Assembly (NCBI RefSeq): GCF_900107595.1
Contig: NZ_FNQF01000004.1
Coordinates: 186,001-250,000, forward strand
Reading direction: 5' to 3'
Origin: Psychroflexus halocasei
GTDB taxonomy: Bacteria; Bacteroidota; Bacteroidia; Flavobacteriales; Flavobacteriaceae
Length of the DNA: 64,000 bases
A program made the position numbers and the translations under genes. Under the pieces are notes generated by a model. It was not told the DNA's origin. It searched no databases and saw only the letters and a program-made list of their open reading frames with translations. Positions 49,732-58,877 of this stretch are shown piece after piece; the stretch's first letter is position 1, and each line of letters opens with the position of its first letter.

Positions 49732-51240
49732 ATGAAAAAAAATAGAATTAATTACACAGCATATCTTGATAGGATTCAGTCACCAGAAAAAGCGTCATTA
49801 TTAATTAAAAATAATGATGTTTTAGGTGTTAGCGGTTTCACAAAAGCAGGTGACAGCAAAGCTGTTCTACCAAATGTCGCAAAAAGAGCACTATCCGAAG
49901 ATGTAAAAGTAACCGTGTTAAGCGGCGCTTCACTAGGATATAATACCGATGCCGACTTAGCTAAAAATGGTGCTTTGCACAAACGAATGCCTTTTCAGGC
50001 AGATCCAACACTTAGAAAAAGCATCAATAGTCACGAAGTTCTTTACGTTGATCAACATTTAGGTCAAACTGCCGATATGCTTCAGCATGTCGATAATTTC
50101 AAAATTGATGTTGCAATTATTGAAGCTGTTTCCATCACTAAAGATGGTTTTATTATACCAACATCATCAGTTGGAAACTCACCTGTTTTTGCAGATAAAG
50201 CAGAAAAAATTATCATCGAAATTAACACCACATTTCCTGAAAGTTTGGAGGGCATTCATGACATCAAGTTTTTAAAAAAACAACCTCATCGTGATATTAT
50301 TCCTGTATTGCGCTCTGAAACAAGAATCGGGGTTCCATACATCAAAATAGATCCTGAAAAAGTTGCAGCCATTGTGTTTACTGAAGTTCCTGACAGTCCT
50401 GCTGTTATTTCTGATCCTGATGAAAAAACAACAGCAATCTCTAATCATATTCTTCAGTTTTTAGAAAAAGAAGTTGATGAAGGCAGGTTAACAGAATCTC
50501 TTTTGCCTCTACAAGCAGGCATTGGCAAAACAGCAAATGCCATTCTCTCAGGCTTTGTTAACAGCAGATTCAAAGACTTGACAATGTATTCTGAAGTCCT
50601 TCAAGACAGTACTTTTGAGTTGTTTGATTCTGGTAAATTATTATTTGCTTCAGCTTCATCAATTACAGTAACAGAAGAATGCTTGAAAAGGATCTTTAAT
50701 AATTTTGAAGACTATAAAGACAAACTACTTTTAAGACCACAAAACATCAGTAATGCTGCTGAAGTGATCAGCCGATTAGGTGTTATTGGTATCAACACAG
50801 CTATTGAGTTTGATATTTATGGCAACGTCAATTCAACACATATCACTGGTACAAAAATGATGAATGGTATTGGTGGTTCTGGAGATTTTGCAAGAAATGG
50901 CTACCTCAGTATTTTTGCTTGTCCTTCGATTTCAAAAGAAGGTCGAATTTCACATATTGTTCCTATGGTTTCGCACACCGATCACACTGAACACGATGTT
51001 GATATTTTAGTCACAGAACAAGGTTTGGCAGATATTAGAGGTTTAGCACCAATAGAAAGAGCGAAAGTGATTATAGAAAATTGTGCGCATCCAGAATACA
51101 AAGAACAGTTGATGAATTATTTTACAGAAGCTTCAAAATTGGGCGGACATACACCTCATATTCTTGAGGAAACATTAAGCTGGCACACTAATTTAAAAAC
51201 ACATGGCACAATGAAAATTGAAGAATTTGCAATTCATTAA
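49732..51240 (+). CDS. Acetyl-CoA hydrolase/CoA-transferase family protein
   Basis: A 502-residue class I CoA-transferase of the succinyl-CoA:acetate (AarC/Cat1/YgfH) type. Motifs: DVLGVSGFTKAGDSKAVLP near the N-terminus, LPLQAGIGKTANAILSGF and MYSEVLQDSTFELFDSGKL, where the Glu in SEVLQD is the expected catalytic residue, and NGIGGSGDFARNGYLSIFAC in the C-terminal half. It moves CoA between carboxylic acids such as acetate, succinate or propionate, or hydrolyses acetyl-CoA. The divergent AraC gene and the convergent Na+ symporter gene suggest short-chain acid use. Confidence 0.9.
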   Translation: MKKNRINYTAYLDRIQSPEKASLLIKNNDVLGVSGFTKAGDSKAVLPNVAKRALSEDVKVTVLSGASLGYNTDADLAKNGALHKRMPFQADPTLRKSINSHEVLYVDQHLGQTADMLQHVDNFKIDVAIIEAVSITKDGFIIPTSSVGNSPVFADKAEKIIIEINTTFPESLEGIHDIKFLKKQPHRDIIPVLRSETRIGVPYIKIDPEKVAAIVFTEVPDSPAVISDPDEKTTAISNHILQFLEKEVDEGRLTESLLPLQAGIGKTANAILSGFVNSRFKDLTMYSEVLQDSTFELFDSGKLLFASASSITVTEECLKRIFNNFEDYKDKLLLRPQNISNAAEVISRLGVIGINTAIEFDIYGNVNSTHITGTKMMNGIGGSGDFARNGYLSIFACPSISKEGRISHIVPMVSHTDHTEHDVDILVTEQGLADIRGLAPIERAKVIIENCAHPEYKEQLMNYFTEASKLGGHTPHILEETLSWHTNLKTHGTMKIEEFAIH

Positions 51241-51280
51241 AATTCAGTTTATAAAGCTAAAATATAATTTATCATACGCT

Positions 51281-51316
51281 AAAAGCTGATCAATCTATAA
51301 AATTGCTCAGCTTTAT
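51281..51316. terminator. Imperfect hairpin between convergent genes
   Basis: An 8-base outer stem (51282-51289 with 51307-51314), partly continued inside with a bulge, between the CoA-transferase and symporter genes. It is a probable but weaker terminator. Confidence 0.4.
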
Positions 51317-51336
51317 TTGTTTAATCTCAATACCGA

Positions 51337-52788
51337 TTATGATTTTAAAATTCCAGCTTTTTTAATAAAAGCTTTGCTTTGCTCTGTATCAACTTTAGAA
51401 AATAAACTCACACTCACATAAATGACTAAAGAAACTGAAATTCCAATAATAGCTTGCGTTGCTGAAGCAATTTCCCAAGCAACTGGCAAATCAACATCTA
51501 AAGCGACGAGTAAATTATAACTTGAAAATAAGAGCCCAAATACCATTGATGCAATTGCAGCTTTTGAAGTGCCCCTTGCCCATACAAAACCTAATACCAA
51601 AGGAACAAAAGCTCCACTTGTGAGGAAATCTGAACCTATCCAAGAGATTTTTAAAACTGATTTTATTTTTAAAGCAAATAATAAAGCGATTGCACCCATT
51701 AAAAAAGTGGATGAACGCGCAATAACAACTTGTAGCTTAGAACTTGCTTTAGGATTGATATAATTTTTATAAATATCAACAGTTAAAGACAAAGCGCCAG
51801 TATTAATCAATGAATCCATTGTAGACATAATCGCTGCACAAAGTCCGACAAACATCATCGCACTCATCACGGAATTTGGTAATTGACTAATCATTTCAGG
51901 GACAATACCGGCTTTAGGAACTGTATCAAACATCACTGAAGAAAACATTCCTGTATAAGTGACCATTAAATAAAGTGGGATAAAAGCAATAAAGCTAATG
52001 ATCATCATTTTTTTGGCGTCAGTTGCTTTTTTAGCTGCCGAAATACGCTGCCAAATATTGGCTTGAATCATCCATGATGTTCCAAAAGTAATTACATAAG
52101 CTAAATTATCAGCCACATTGGAAAAGAAAGAAGTGTAACCTACTTTTTCATTAGCATTCGCAACAGCTTTAACAGCTTCGATACCGCCAGATTCTGTATA
52201 AGTGTAATAAAACAAAAATATGCCTGTAAATAAGAAAAATAGAAATTGTAAAAAGTCAGTTATAACAACACCTTTAAATCCACCAAACAAAGAATAAGTT
52301 AACACAATTAAAATCCCTAAAATACAGCCAGTTGTATAACTCATATCAAAGAAAGCTTGAAAAAACTTACCTACAACGATCACCTGAACGGCAGAAGCAA
52401 TGATCATAAAAATAATAATGAATATCGTCAGCAACAATGCAACCTTACTATTGTAGCGTTCCTTCATCAATTGAGGTTGAGATATTGTTCCGATATTTCT
52501 GATGCCTTTTGCAAAAACATACATCAAAGCAGTGGCGATTAAAACAGGAACACCGTAAATCCAGAAAGAACTTAACCCGTTTTTATGTGCGTGATCTACA
52601 AGATCAATCGCTGAACCTCCGCCCCACCAAGATGCGATAAATGTGATCGCTAATAACCATGCTGGAAGTTGGCGCGATGCCAAAAAATAATCTTCACTAT
52701 TTTCACTTTTTCTATTCCAAATGCCCAAAGCAATTATTGCAAACACATAGATGGAAAGAAAAACAATTGTAAGTGTTGTATTTGGCAT
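51337..52788 (-). CDS. Sodium:solute symporter (SSS family)
   Basis: A 483-residue transporter with about 13 helices. It begins with TLTIVFLSIYVFAIIALGIW and carries the SSS features SEDYFLASRQLPAWLLAITFIASWWGGG, FGGFKGVVITDFLQFL and AAIMSTMDSLINTGALSLTVDIY. It has no coiled-coil insert, unlike the symporter at 28571. It resembles proline/pantothenate-type or acetate-type members; the substrate is not clear. It is convergent with the CoA-transferase gene, which fits, but does not prove, a carboxylate substrate. Confidence 0.9.
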   Translation of the reverse strand: MPNTTLTIVFLSIYVFAIIALGIWNRKSENSEDYFLASRQLPAWLLAITFIASWWGGGSAIDLVDHAHKNGLSSFWIYGVPVLIATALMYVFAKGIRNIGTISQPQLMKERYNSKVALLLTIFIIIFMIIASAVQVIVVGKFFQAFFDMSYTTGCILGILIVLTYSLFGGFKGVVITDFLQFLFFLFTGIFLFYYTYTESGGIEAVKAVANANEKVGYTSFFSNVADNLAYVITFGTSWMIQANIWQRISAAKKATDAKKMMIISFIAFIPLYLMVTYTGMFSSVMFDTVPKAGIVPEMISQLPNSVMSAMMFVGLCAAIMSTMDSLINTGALSLTVDIYKNYINPKASSKLQVVIARSSTFLMGAIALLFALKIKSVLKISWIGSDFLTSGAFVPLVLGFVWARGTSKAAIASMVFGLLFSSYNLLVALDVDLPVAWEIASATQAIIGISVSLVIYVSVSLFSKVDTEQSKAFIKKAGILKS

Positions 52789-52980
52789 TGTTAGCTTTAT
52801 AGTTTTGGTTGGGTTTCGTTTTTAAACGGATTACAAATAAACAGATTATTTTGTGATCTAAAAATTAAGATTACCTGAAAGATCAGCTTTAACAAGTGTT
52901 TAGCGAAAGAAAAGAAATTCCTTCTAAACTTTATTGATGTTAAACATTTTGGATTATTTCTTTATAAATGGAATTTATCC

Positions 52981-52988
52981 TAATTTTG
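52981..52988 (+). promoter_or_regulatory. -7 element TAatTTTG of umuDC
   Basis: An exact TAnnTTTG match 27 bases before the ATG at 53016 and inside the longer open frame, supporting the later start. I saw no clear palindromic LexA-type operator near it. Confidence 0.5.
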
Positions 52989-53015
52989 TTTTCTACTTTA
53001 GAAGAGCTTACTTTT

Positions 53016-53447
53016 ATGAGAACAACATTAACACACATCAAAAAAATTGAACTTAGCAAAAGTCTTGTCCTTCCTTTAGCTGAAAAAATTACAGCTGGAT
53101 TTCCGAGTCCCGCTGAAGATTTTCTCGATTTAAGTATTGATTTAAACAAAGAATTTATCAAGCATCCAAATGCAACATTTTTCGGTAAAGTAAGTGGTGA
53201 TAGCATGATTGATGCTGGCCTTAATGATGGTGATTTGTTGATTATTGACAAGAGTTTAGAACCCAAAAACAACAGCATTGCAGTTTGTTTTTTAGATGGC
53301 GAATTTACCGTCAAACGTGTTTTATGTGAAAAAGATAAGTTATGGCTCGTTGCAGAAAATAAAAATTACCAACCCATCCCTGTTTATCCTGAAAATGATT
53401 TTGTTATTTGGGGAATTGTGACCACAGTTATCAAAAAAATATCATAA
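53016..53447 (+). CDS. umuD: UmuD-like S24 family auto-peptidase
   Basis: A 143-residue protein from the ATG at 53016; the frame opens at 52968 through the promoter. It has the LexA/UmuD catalytic dyad: Ser63 in [10 protein letters not shown] and Lys100 in GEFTVKRV. The likely self-cleavage site is Ala27-Gly28 in [12 protein letters not shown], as in UmuD. After RecA-stimulated cleavage the product joins UmuC in DNA polymerase V. No DNA-binding domain is present. Its TAA stop overlaps the umuC ATG by one base. Confidence 0.93.
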   Translation: MRTTLTHIKKIELSKSLVLPLAEKITAGFPSPAEDFLDLSIDLNKEFIKHPNATFFGKVSGDSMIDAGLNDGDLLIIDKSLEPKNNSIAVCFLDGEFTVKRVLCEKDKLWLVAENKNYQPIPVYPENDFVIWGIVTTVIKKIS

Positions 53448-54709
53448 TGTTTGCCTTAGTTGATTGCAATAATTTTTATGCCTCTTGTGAGCGTGTGTTC
53501 AACCCAAGTTTACGAGAAGTGCCTATCGCAATTTTATCAAATAATGATGGCTGTGTGATCGCAAGAAGCAATGAAGCCAAAGCACTCGGCATCCCAATGG
53601 GTGCGCCAGCTTTTAAATTTGAAAAGATTTTTAAACAAAAAAATATCAAAGTCTTTTCATCCAATTATGCACTTTATGGCGATATGAGTGCACGCGTGAT
53701 GAATATTTTAAGTGAATTTACACCTGATATTGAAATTTACAGTATTGATGAATCTTTTTTATACTTTAAAGGTTATGATAAAATAGGCCTTGAAAAGCAT
53801 TTACAAAAAATGAAAAAAACCGTTGAGAAATCAACAGGAATACCCATCAGCATTGGTGTTGCAGAAACGAAAACATTAAGTAAAGTTGCTAACAGAATTG
53901 CAAAAAAATTTCCGAAACATACTGGTGGAATCTATATTATCAAGAATGAAGAATTACGCCTCAAAGCTTTGAAATGGCTCTCCATTGGAGATATTTGGGG
54001 AATTGGCAGACAGCATCAAAAACGCTTAGAAGCTTTAGGTTTACAAAAAGCTTATGAATTTGCTCAACTCAATGATGATTGGGTGAGAAAACACATGACA
54101 GTTGTTGGTTTACGTCTTAAAAAAGAATTAGAAGGCGAGCAAACTTTAGGTCTTGAAGGCATCACTAATAAGAAAGCAATTGCCACCACACGCTCTTTCG
54201 ATTATGAGTACAAAGATTTAGATTATATCACCGAACGTATTTGCAGTTATGCGATTATTTGTGGCGAAAAATTGCGTCGTCAAGATAGCTGTTGTCAATC
54301 TATTCATGTTTTTCTAAAAAGTAACAGGTTTCGAGAAAATACGACTTATCACAGCAGAGGTTTTACAGTGCAACTTCCCTACCCGACCAACTCGAGCTTA
54401 GATTTAGTAAAATTTGCTAAAAAAGCTTTACACCAAATTTATAAGCAAGATATTTCGTATAAGAAAGCTGGTGTTATTGTAAGTCGAATAACACCAGAAA
54501 ATGAAAAACAAACCTCGCTTTTTACGGAAGAAAACCCGAAACATTTTCCTTTGATGAAAAAAATTGATGCGCTTAATGAAAGTTATGGAAAGCACACCAT
54601 CAAGTTTGGAAATCAAGATTTAAAACACCGTTGGAAAATGCGCCAAAATCATTTAAGTCAGAATTACTCAACAAAATTGACAGATGTTATTGAAATTAAA
54701 GCTGATTAA
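53447..54709 (+). CDS. umuC: Y-family DNA polymerase V catalytic subunit
   Basis: A 420-residue Y-family polymerase. The start at 53447 overlaps the umuD stop (TAATG); the frame opens at 53408 inside umuD. Metal-binding carboxylates: [19 protein letters not shown] and [13 protein letters not shown]. The finger motif is [18 protein letters not shown], the thumb has [19 protein letters not shown], and the little finger includes [20 protein letters not shown]. It copies past DNA lesions. It ends 14 bases inside the convergent M28 peptidase gene. Confidence 0.95.
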   Translation: MFALVDCNNFYASCERVFNPSLREVPIAILSNNDGCVIARSNEAKALGIPMGAPAFKFEKIFKQKNIKVFSSNYALYGDMSARVMNILSEFTPDIEIYSIDESFLYFKGYDKIGLEKHLQKMKKTVEKSTGIPISIGVAETKTLSKVANRIAKKFPKHTGGIYIIKNEELRLKALKWLSIGDIWGIGRQHQKRLEALGLQKAYEFAQLNDDWVRKHMTVVGLRLKKELEGEQTLGLEGITNKKAIATTRSFDYEYKDLDYITERICSYAIICGEKLRRQDSCCQSIHVFLKSNRFRENTTYHSRGFTVQLPYPTNSSLDLVKFAKKALHQIYKQDISYKKAGVIVSRITPENEKQTSLFTEENPKHFPLMKKIDALNESYGKHTIKFGNQDLKHRWKMRQNHLSQNYSTKLTDVIEIKAD

Positions 54710-55577
54710 TCAATTCACTATCAAAATTGATCAAAGTAAAAGCGATGCTCTCAACTGCGTCTTTCATAATATCAAAATCTAAAGTTTCAATGGTATCACT
54801 TGGTTTATGATAATTAGGATTACCATGACCTCCAGTGCCAATCACCATTACTGCAGGAATATCAAACTGCCAATAATTACGATGATCTGATGGTCCGTTA
54901 TTTTTATAATTATCAGCATAAGTTAAATGTCGAGAACCAATTTTACCTTGATGTTTTAATAAGGAAGATATATTTTTATTAAAATTGATATGCTTCTTGA
55001 TTCCTGAAACAATCAAACTATTTTTTTCTTTCTCAATGTTTGTCGATGACTTTTCATCTCGATAATAGCCAATCATTTCAAGAGCAATCATACCTAAATA
55101 ATTATTTTCAGATATATTCAAAGATTGTGCATGGATAAAACTTCCCATTTCTTTTTTCTTAAAAAAAGGAGGTTCTTCAAGACAAAAAGAAACAAAATCA
55201 ATTCCATAGTCCAAAGGCAATTTGCTTTGAGCTAGCATCCGCGAAATCTCTAACAAACCTGCGACACTACTCGCATTGTCATCGGCGCCTGGTTGTTCTT
55301 TGTAAACATCGTAATGTGCGCCTATAATAAATCGTTCTTGTTTTTCTGGTTGATGTTTTGCGATTACATTTTCATAAATTTCATTATTAACCTTCCATTT
55401 TTGACGGTGAACATTCGAGCCCGTTTTATAAAATTCAGACTCAATATAATCAGCAGCTTTTGCCAGACTCTCAGTATTTTTGTAATTTCTGTAAGGATAA
55501 ATGGAAGTCAGGAAATCGACTGTATTATATAAATTTTTTTTGCTTGCTTCCATATTTATCTTTGAGAAGTATTTCAT
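54696..55577 (-). CDS. M28 family zinc peptidase
   Basis: A 293-residue aminopeptidase-like protein without a signal peptide. Zinc ligands: [10 protein letters not shown] (His), [14 protein letters not shown] (bridging Asp), CLEEPPFF (catalytic Glu and ligand) and [14 protein letters not shown] (final His). A longer or shorter start (55577 or 55553) is possible. Most M28 homologues in the phylum are exported; here the N-terminus is polar ([15 protein letters not shown]), so it may be cytoplasmic. The substrate is unknown. Confidence 0.88.
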   Translation of the reverse strand: MKYFSKINMEASKKNLYNTVDFLTSIYPYRNYKNTESLAKAADYIESEFYKTGSNVHRQKWKVNNEIYENVIAKHQPEKQERFIIGAHYDVYKEQPGADDNASSVAGLLEISRMLAQSKLPLDYGIDFVSFCLEEPPFFKKKEMGSFIHAQSLNISENNYLGMIALEMIGYYRDEKSSTNIEKEKNSLIVSGIKKHINFNKNISSLLKHQGKIGSRHLTYADNYKNNGPSDHRNYWQFDIPAVMVIGTGGHGNPNYHKPSDTIETLDFDIMKDAVESIAFTLINFDSELINQL

Positions 55578-55661
55578 TTTTTCTAAAATACAAATTAAGT
55601 ATATTCAAATAAAAGCTCACTAAATACATGTTAAAAACAATTGTATTTGTAAATTCAAATC

Positions 55662-56165
55662 ATGGAAAATTCAACAGAAACAGAGCTTATTTTTAAGTTC
55701 TCAGAAGAAGCACATCTTAAAAACTGGAAAATAGTGGATGATGCTGTGATGGGCGGAAAATCTTCAAGCGAAATAAAACTTGATGAGCAGGGTAACGGGC
55801 TTTTTGCAGGGCAAGTTTCATTAAAAAACAACGGTGGATTTTCATCAGTACGCCATCGTTTTTCAAAGAAAAATATTGAAGAATATACACACCTGATTAT
55901 TGAATTAAAAGGAGACAAAAAAGAATATCAGTTGAGAATTAGAAAAAACTCGGATGATCAACATGTTTACAAAACACACTTTAAAACTTCAGGTTATTGG
56001 GAAGTCATAAAAATTCCGTTTCATGAAATGTCTCCAACTTTTAGAGGTCAAAAACTTGATATGGCCAACTTTTCAGGAGAACATTTAGAAGAAATAGGGT
56101 TTTTAATCGCAAACAAAAAAGAAGAAAACTTTCAACTTATTATTAAAAAAATCGAGTTGGGATAA
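55662..56165 (+). CDS. CIA30 family protein
   Basis: A 167-residue protein with the CIA30 jelly-roll fold: WKIVDDAVMGGKSSSEI, LFAGQVSLKNNGGFSSVRHRF, LIIELKGDKKEYQLRIR and YWEVIKIPFHEMSPTFRG. In eukaryotes the domain is named for complex I assembly; bacterial members are probably carbohydrate-binding-like folds of unknown role. The N-terminus has no signal peptide. It stands alone between the M28 gene and the cbpA-cbpM pair. Confidence 0.88.
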   Translation: MENSTETELIFKFSEEAHLKNWKIVDDAVMGGKSSSEIKLDEQGNGLFAGQVSLKNNGGFSSVRHRFSKKNIEEYTHLIIELKGDKKEYQLRIRKNSDDQHVYKTHFKTSGYWEVIKIPFHEMSPTFRGQKLDMANFSGEHLEEIGFLIANKKEENFQLIIKKIELG

Positions 56166-56253
56166 GGTCAAGCTTAATTGCTTTATTTAAGAATCTTGTT
56201 TAACTTTATGATGCAAATCTGATATTAGATATCTCATCATTTAATTAATTTTT

Positions 56254-57159
56254 ATGGCATTTAAAGATTATTATAAAATTTTAGAAATTCCTAAAACTGC
56301 AACTGATAAAGAAATCAAAACTGCTTTCAGAAAGCTTGTTCGTAAATATCACCCAGATTTAAACCCTGATAATAAAGAAGCCGAGGCGAAATTTAAGGAA
56401 GTGAATGAAGCCAATGAAGTTTTGAGTGATCCTGAAAAACGTAAAAAGTATGATAAATACAGTCAATACGGTGAAGATTGGAAACATGGTGAAGCATACG
56501 AAAAAGCACAGCAACAACAAAGACAATATCAATCTCAACATCATCAATCACAACAAAATTTTTCAGAGGAAGAGTTTTCAGATTTTTTTGAATCGATGTT
56601 TGGAGGTCGAGCATCATCGGCTAAACGTGGGCAAAGCTCAAAATTTAAAGGTCAAGATTTTAATGCTGAATTGCATTTAGATCTCAAAACAGTTTATACT
56701 TCACAAAAACAAGTTTTAACTTTAAATGACAAAAAAATACGATTAACAATCCCTGCTGGTGTTGAAAATGGGCAAGTCATTAAAATTAAAGGAAAAGGTG
56801 GACCTGGCATAAATGGCGGGCCAAATGGTGATTTATTTATCAAAATAATCATCAACAATAACACTCAATTTAAACGTCAAGGTGATAACTTATATCTAGA
56901 CTATCAGTTAGACTTATATACAGCGATCTTGGGTGGCGAAATTACAATTGACACATTTGATGGTCAGGTTAAATTAAATGTCAAACCTGAAACAGAAAAC
57001 GGAACAAAAGTCAAATTAAAAGGCAAAGGTTTTCCAGTTTATAAAAAAGACGAAAAATATGGTGATTTAATTGTCACTTATCAGCTTGAAATTCCAAAAA
57101 CCTTAAGTGAAAAAGAAAAGAACTTGTTTAAAGAATTACAAAAAATCAAATCAGAATGA
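56254..57159 (+). CDS. cbpA: DnaJ-type co-chaperone CbpA
   Basis: A 301-residue J-domain protein. J domain 1-70 with HPD at 33-35 (RKYHPDLNPDN), then a Gln/His-rich linker (about 78-103; QQQQRQYQSQHHQSQQ) and two DnaJ C-terminal beta domains (KKIRLTIPAGVENGQVIKIKGKGGPG; VKLNVKPETENGTKVKLKGKG). There is no CxxCxGxG zinc finger, so it is CbpA rather than DnaJ. It stimulates DnaK. Its stop overlaps the cbpM start (4 bases). Confidence 0.93.
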   Translation: MAFKDYYKILEIPKTATDKEIKTAFRKLVRKYHPDLNPDNKEAEAKFKEVNEANEVLSDPEKRKKYDKYSQYGEDWKHGEAYEKAQQQQRQYQSQHHQSQQNFSEEEFSDFFESMFGGRASSAKRGQSSKFKGQDFNAELHLDLKTVYTSQKQVLTLNDKKIRLTIPAGVENGQVIKIKGKGGPGINGGPNGDLFIKIIINNNTQFKRQGDNLYLDYQLDLYTAILGGEITIDTFDGQVKLNVKPETENGTKVKLKGKGFPVYKKDEKYGDLIVTYQLEIPKTLSEKEKNLFKELQKIKSE

Positions 57160-57452
57160 AAAATCAAGATTTCATAGAGACAAAAACTATTTGTTATCAT
57201 TACAATATTGAGGTTTCATTAATCAATACATTGAGTGAAATGCAATTGATCAATATTGAAATAATCGAACAGAAGCCGTTTATACATCAAGATCAAATCG
57301 GTCTTTTGGAAAAAATAATCAGGTTAAGAAATGAATTAAACGTCAACCTTGAAGGAATTGATGTTATTTTAAATTTACTTGAAAAAGAAAAAGAACTTAA
57401 AAAAGAAGTCAACTTTCTAAAAAACAGGCTAAGACTTTATGAAAATGAATAA
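57156..57452 (+). CDS. cbpM: CbpA modulator CbpM
   Basis: A 98-residue helical protein of the MerR-like/CbpM family: FIETKTICYHYNIEVSLINTL (N-terminal helices), IHQDQIGLLEKIIRLRNELNVNLEGIDVILNLLEK and a C-terminal coiled coil (KELKKEVNFLKNRLRLYE). It binds the CbpA J domain and blocks its action on DnaK. It overlaps cbpA by four bases (ATGA), as in other bacteria with this pair. Confidence 0.9.
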   Translation: MKNQDFIETKTICYHYNIEVSLINTLSEMQLINIEIIEQKPFIHQDQIGLLEKIIRLRNELNVNLEGIDVILNLLEKEKELKKEVNFLKNRLRLYENE

Positions 57453-57831
57453 TAAACTTCCTTTATTCATTAACGAGCATTTTAACTTCAGGAAAAAACA
57501 GCATATTCAATAATATCTATCTACAGTTATCGAAAAGGAGAATTTAAGCTTATCAGATTATAAGTCGTCATGACAAAATATGTGAATACTAGGCAAATTT
57601 CGATTTTAACTTGTCTACTGGTCAGATAAAAGATTAGAGGGAGTTTGAAGATGGTGAGAATAATCAAAAGATTTATAAAGCCTAAAAAGATAATTTTTAT
57701 AAAAAGAGCTTAAAACTTAATTTAAGCAACCAAAAACTTAGAGAAATTAAAATAGTATTACCGACAAATAAATATGAACTTTATCTTTAAAAACTCTTTA
57801 AACATTTGAAAAGTTCTTTTGTAAAAATAAC
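57453..57831. other. Region of about 380 bases without a recognised gene
   Basis: Neither strand has a convincing coding frame; the longest runs are about 20 codons (for example from an ATG at 57651, basic and low complexity). There is no tRNA- or rRNA-like sequence and no strong hairpin before the fasciclin terminator. It may be a decayed gene or an unrecognised small RNA region. Confidence 0.5.
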
Positions 57832-57857
57832 AAAAGCCTCAATCTCTTGAGGCTTTT
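57832..57857 (-). terminator. Hairpin terminator after the fasciclin gene
   Basis: An 11-base perfect stem (57832-57842 with 57847-57857) and a 4-base loop, 20 bases past the minus-strand stop and followed by a T-rich tract on that strand. Confidence 0.82.
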
Positions 57858-57877
57858 CAATTAAAAATTGTCCTTAA

Positions 57878-58390
57878 TTATTTTGGCATGATCACAGTGT
57901 CGATAACATGAATGACGCCATTGCTACCATTTACATCAGTCGCAACAATTTCACTGTAATTATCTTTTGAATCTTTGATCCAAATTTTTCCATCTTTTTG
58001 CATCACAGTCAACATTTGACCGTTTAAAGCTTTTAATTCAACCGATCCCTTGCCTTCTTTTAAAGCAGCCATAACATCAGATGCTGTTATTTTTCCAGCG
58101 ATAACATGGTAAGTTAAAATATTAGCCAATGCTTTTTTATTCTTTGCTTCCAGTAAAGAATTTAAGGTTTTAGAATCAATTTTATCAAAGGCACTATTTG
58201 TTGGTGCAAAAACGGTAAATGGCCCGTCACCTTGTAAGGCCTCAACTAAGTCCGCTGCTTTTAAAGCAGTTACTAAAGTTGAAAAATCTTTGTTCTCAAC
58301 AGCCACATCGACTATTGTTTTTTGTGCAAATACACTGGTAGATAAACCCATTGTGAATGCAACTGTTAAAATAAAAGCTAACTTTTTCAT
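57878..58390 (-). CDS. Exported fasciclin (FAS1) domain protein
   Basis: A 170-residue protein with a signal peptide (MKKLAFILTVAFTMGLSTSVFAQ) and one FAS1 domain: DFSTLVTALKAADLVEAL, GPFTVFAPTNSAFDKI (H1 region) and NGVIHVIDTVIMPK (H2 region). FAS1 proteins are adhesive or stabilise other surface proteins. There is no lipobox or sorting domain, so it should be periplasmic or released. Monocistronic with a clear terminator. Confidence 0.93.
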   Translation of the reverse strand: MKKLAFILTVAFTMGLSTSVFAQKTIVDVAVENKDFSTLVTALKAADLVEALQGDGPFTVFAPTNSAFDKIDSKTLNSLLEAKNKKALANILTYHVIAGKITASDVMAALKEGKGSVELKALNGQMLTVMQKDGKIWIKDSKDNYSEIVATDVNGSNGVIHVIDTVIMPK

Positions 58391-58533
58391 GATTTTAATT
58401 TTTTTTAAAATTATACACTGTAAATATAATCATGAATTTATTTTGTTTAACTTATTTAACCTTTTATTAAACAAAATAATATTTTGAATGAATTACTCAA
58501 AAATTTATAAAATGAAATCAATATGTATGCTAT

Positions 58534-58836
58534 TTATTTTTTTGGCTTAAGCTTATTTTTTATAAAATGAATTCCAACAAGCCCAAAAGCACCACCTAGA
58601 AATGAAATTAAGAGATTAATGATCAGCAAAAGGAAATCTGCATGCCCTGTTTCCATAATTGAAACAGGGTCAAACCCAATCCTTCCAAAAAACTTAATAA
58701 AAAAAATACTTCCAAAAATGCCAGCGATTGTATTTCCTGTCAATCCCATCGAATATTTTTTATTAAAATACGCAAGACCGTTTGCACCTAAAATGCCTAT
58801 GAAAATACTTAAAAGTGAAATAAGAGTTTCTGTCAT
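58534..58836 (-). CDS. Small three-helix membrane protein downstream of cydAB
   Basis: A 100-residue hydrophobic protein with helices at about 5-25, 33-50 and 68-92 (LISLLSIFIGILGANGLAYF, NTIAGIFGSIFFIKFFG, FLLLIINLLISFLGGAFGLVG) and a lysine-rich end. The Gly-rich helices recall the GlsB/YeaQ (transglycosylase-associated) group, but I am not sure of the match. It lies 41 bases after cydB on the same strand and may be read with it. Confidence 0.6.
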   Translation of the reverse strand: MTETLISLLSIFIGILGANGLAYFNKKYSMGLTGNTIAGIFGSIFFIKFFGRIGFDPVSIMETGHADFLLLIINLLISFLGGAFGLVGIHFIKNKLKPKK

Positions 58837-58877
58837 CTTAACTATTACTTAAAATTAAATCATCTTAAAAAAAGGGT

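Noticed and set aside
52940-53314. 124-codon open frame on the minus strand across umuD
   Set aside because: It is antisense to the UmuD catalytic residues, which are clearly coding on the plus strand.
56359-56680. Open frames on both strands across the cbpA linker
   Set aside because: They come from the low-complexity CAA/CAT-rich stretch encoding the Gln/His linker.
57570-57713. Short frames from ATGs at 57570 and 57651
   Set aside because: Only about 20 codons each, low-complexity and without ribosome-binding context or family resemblance.
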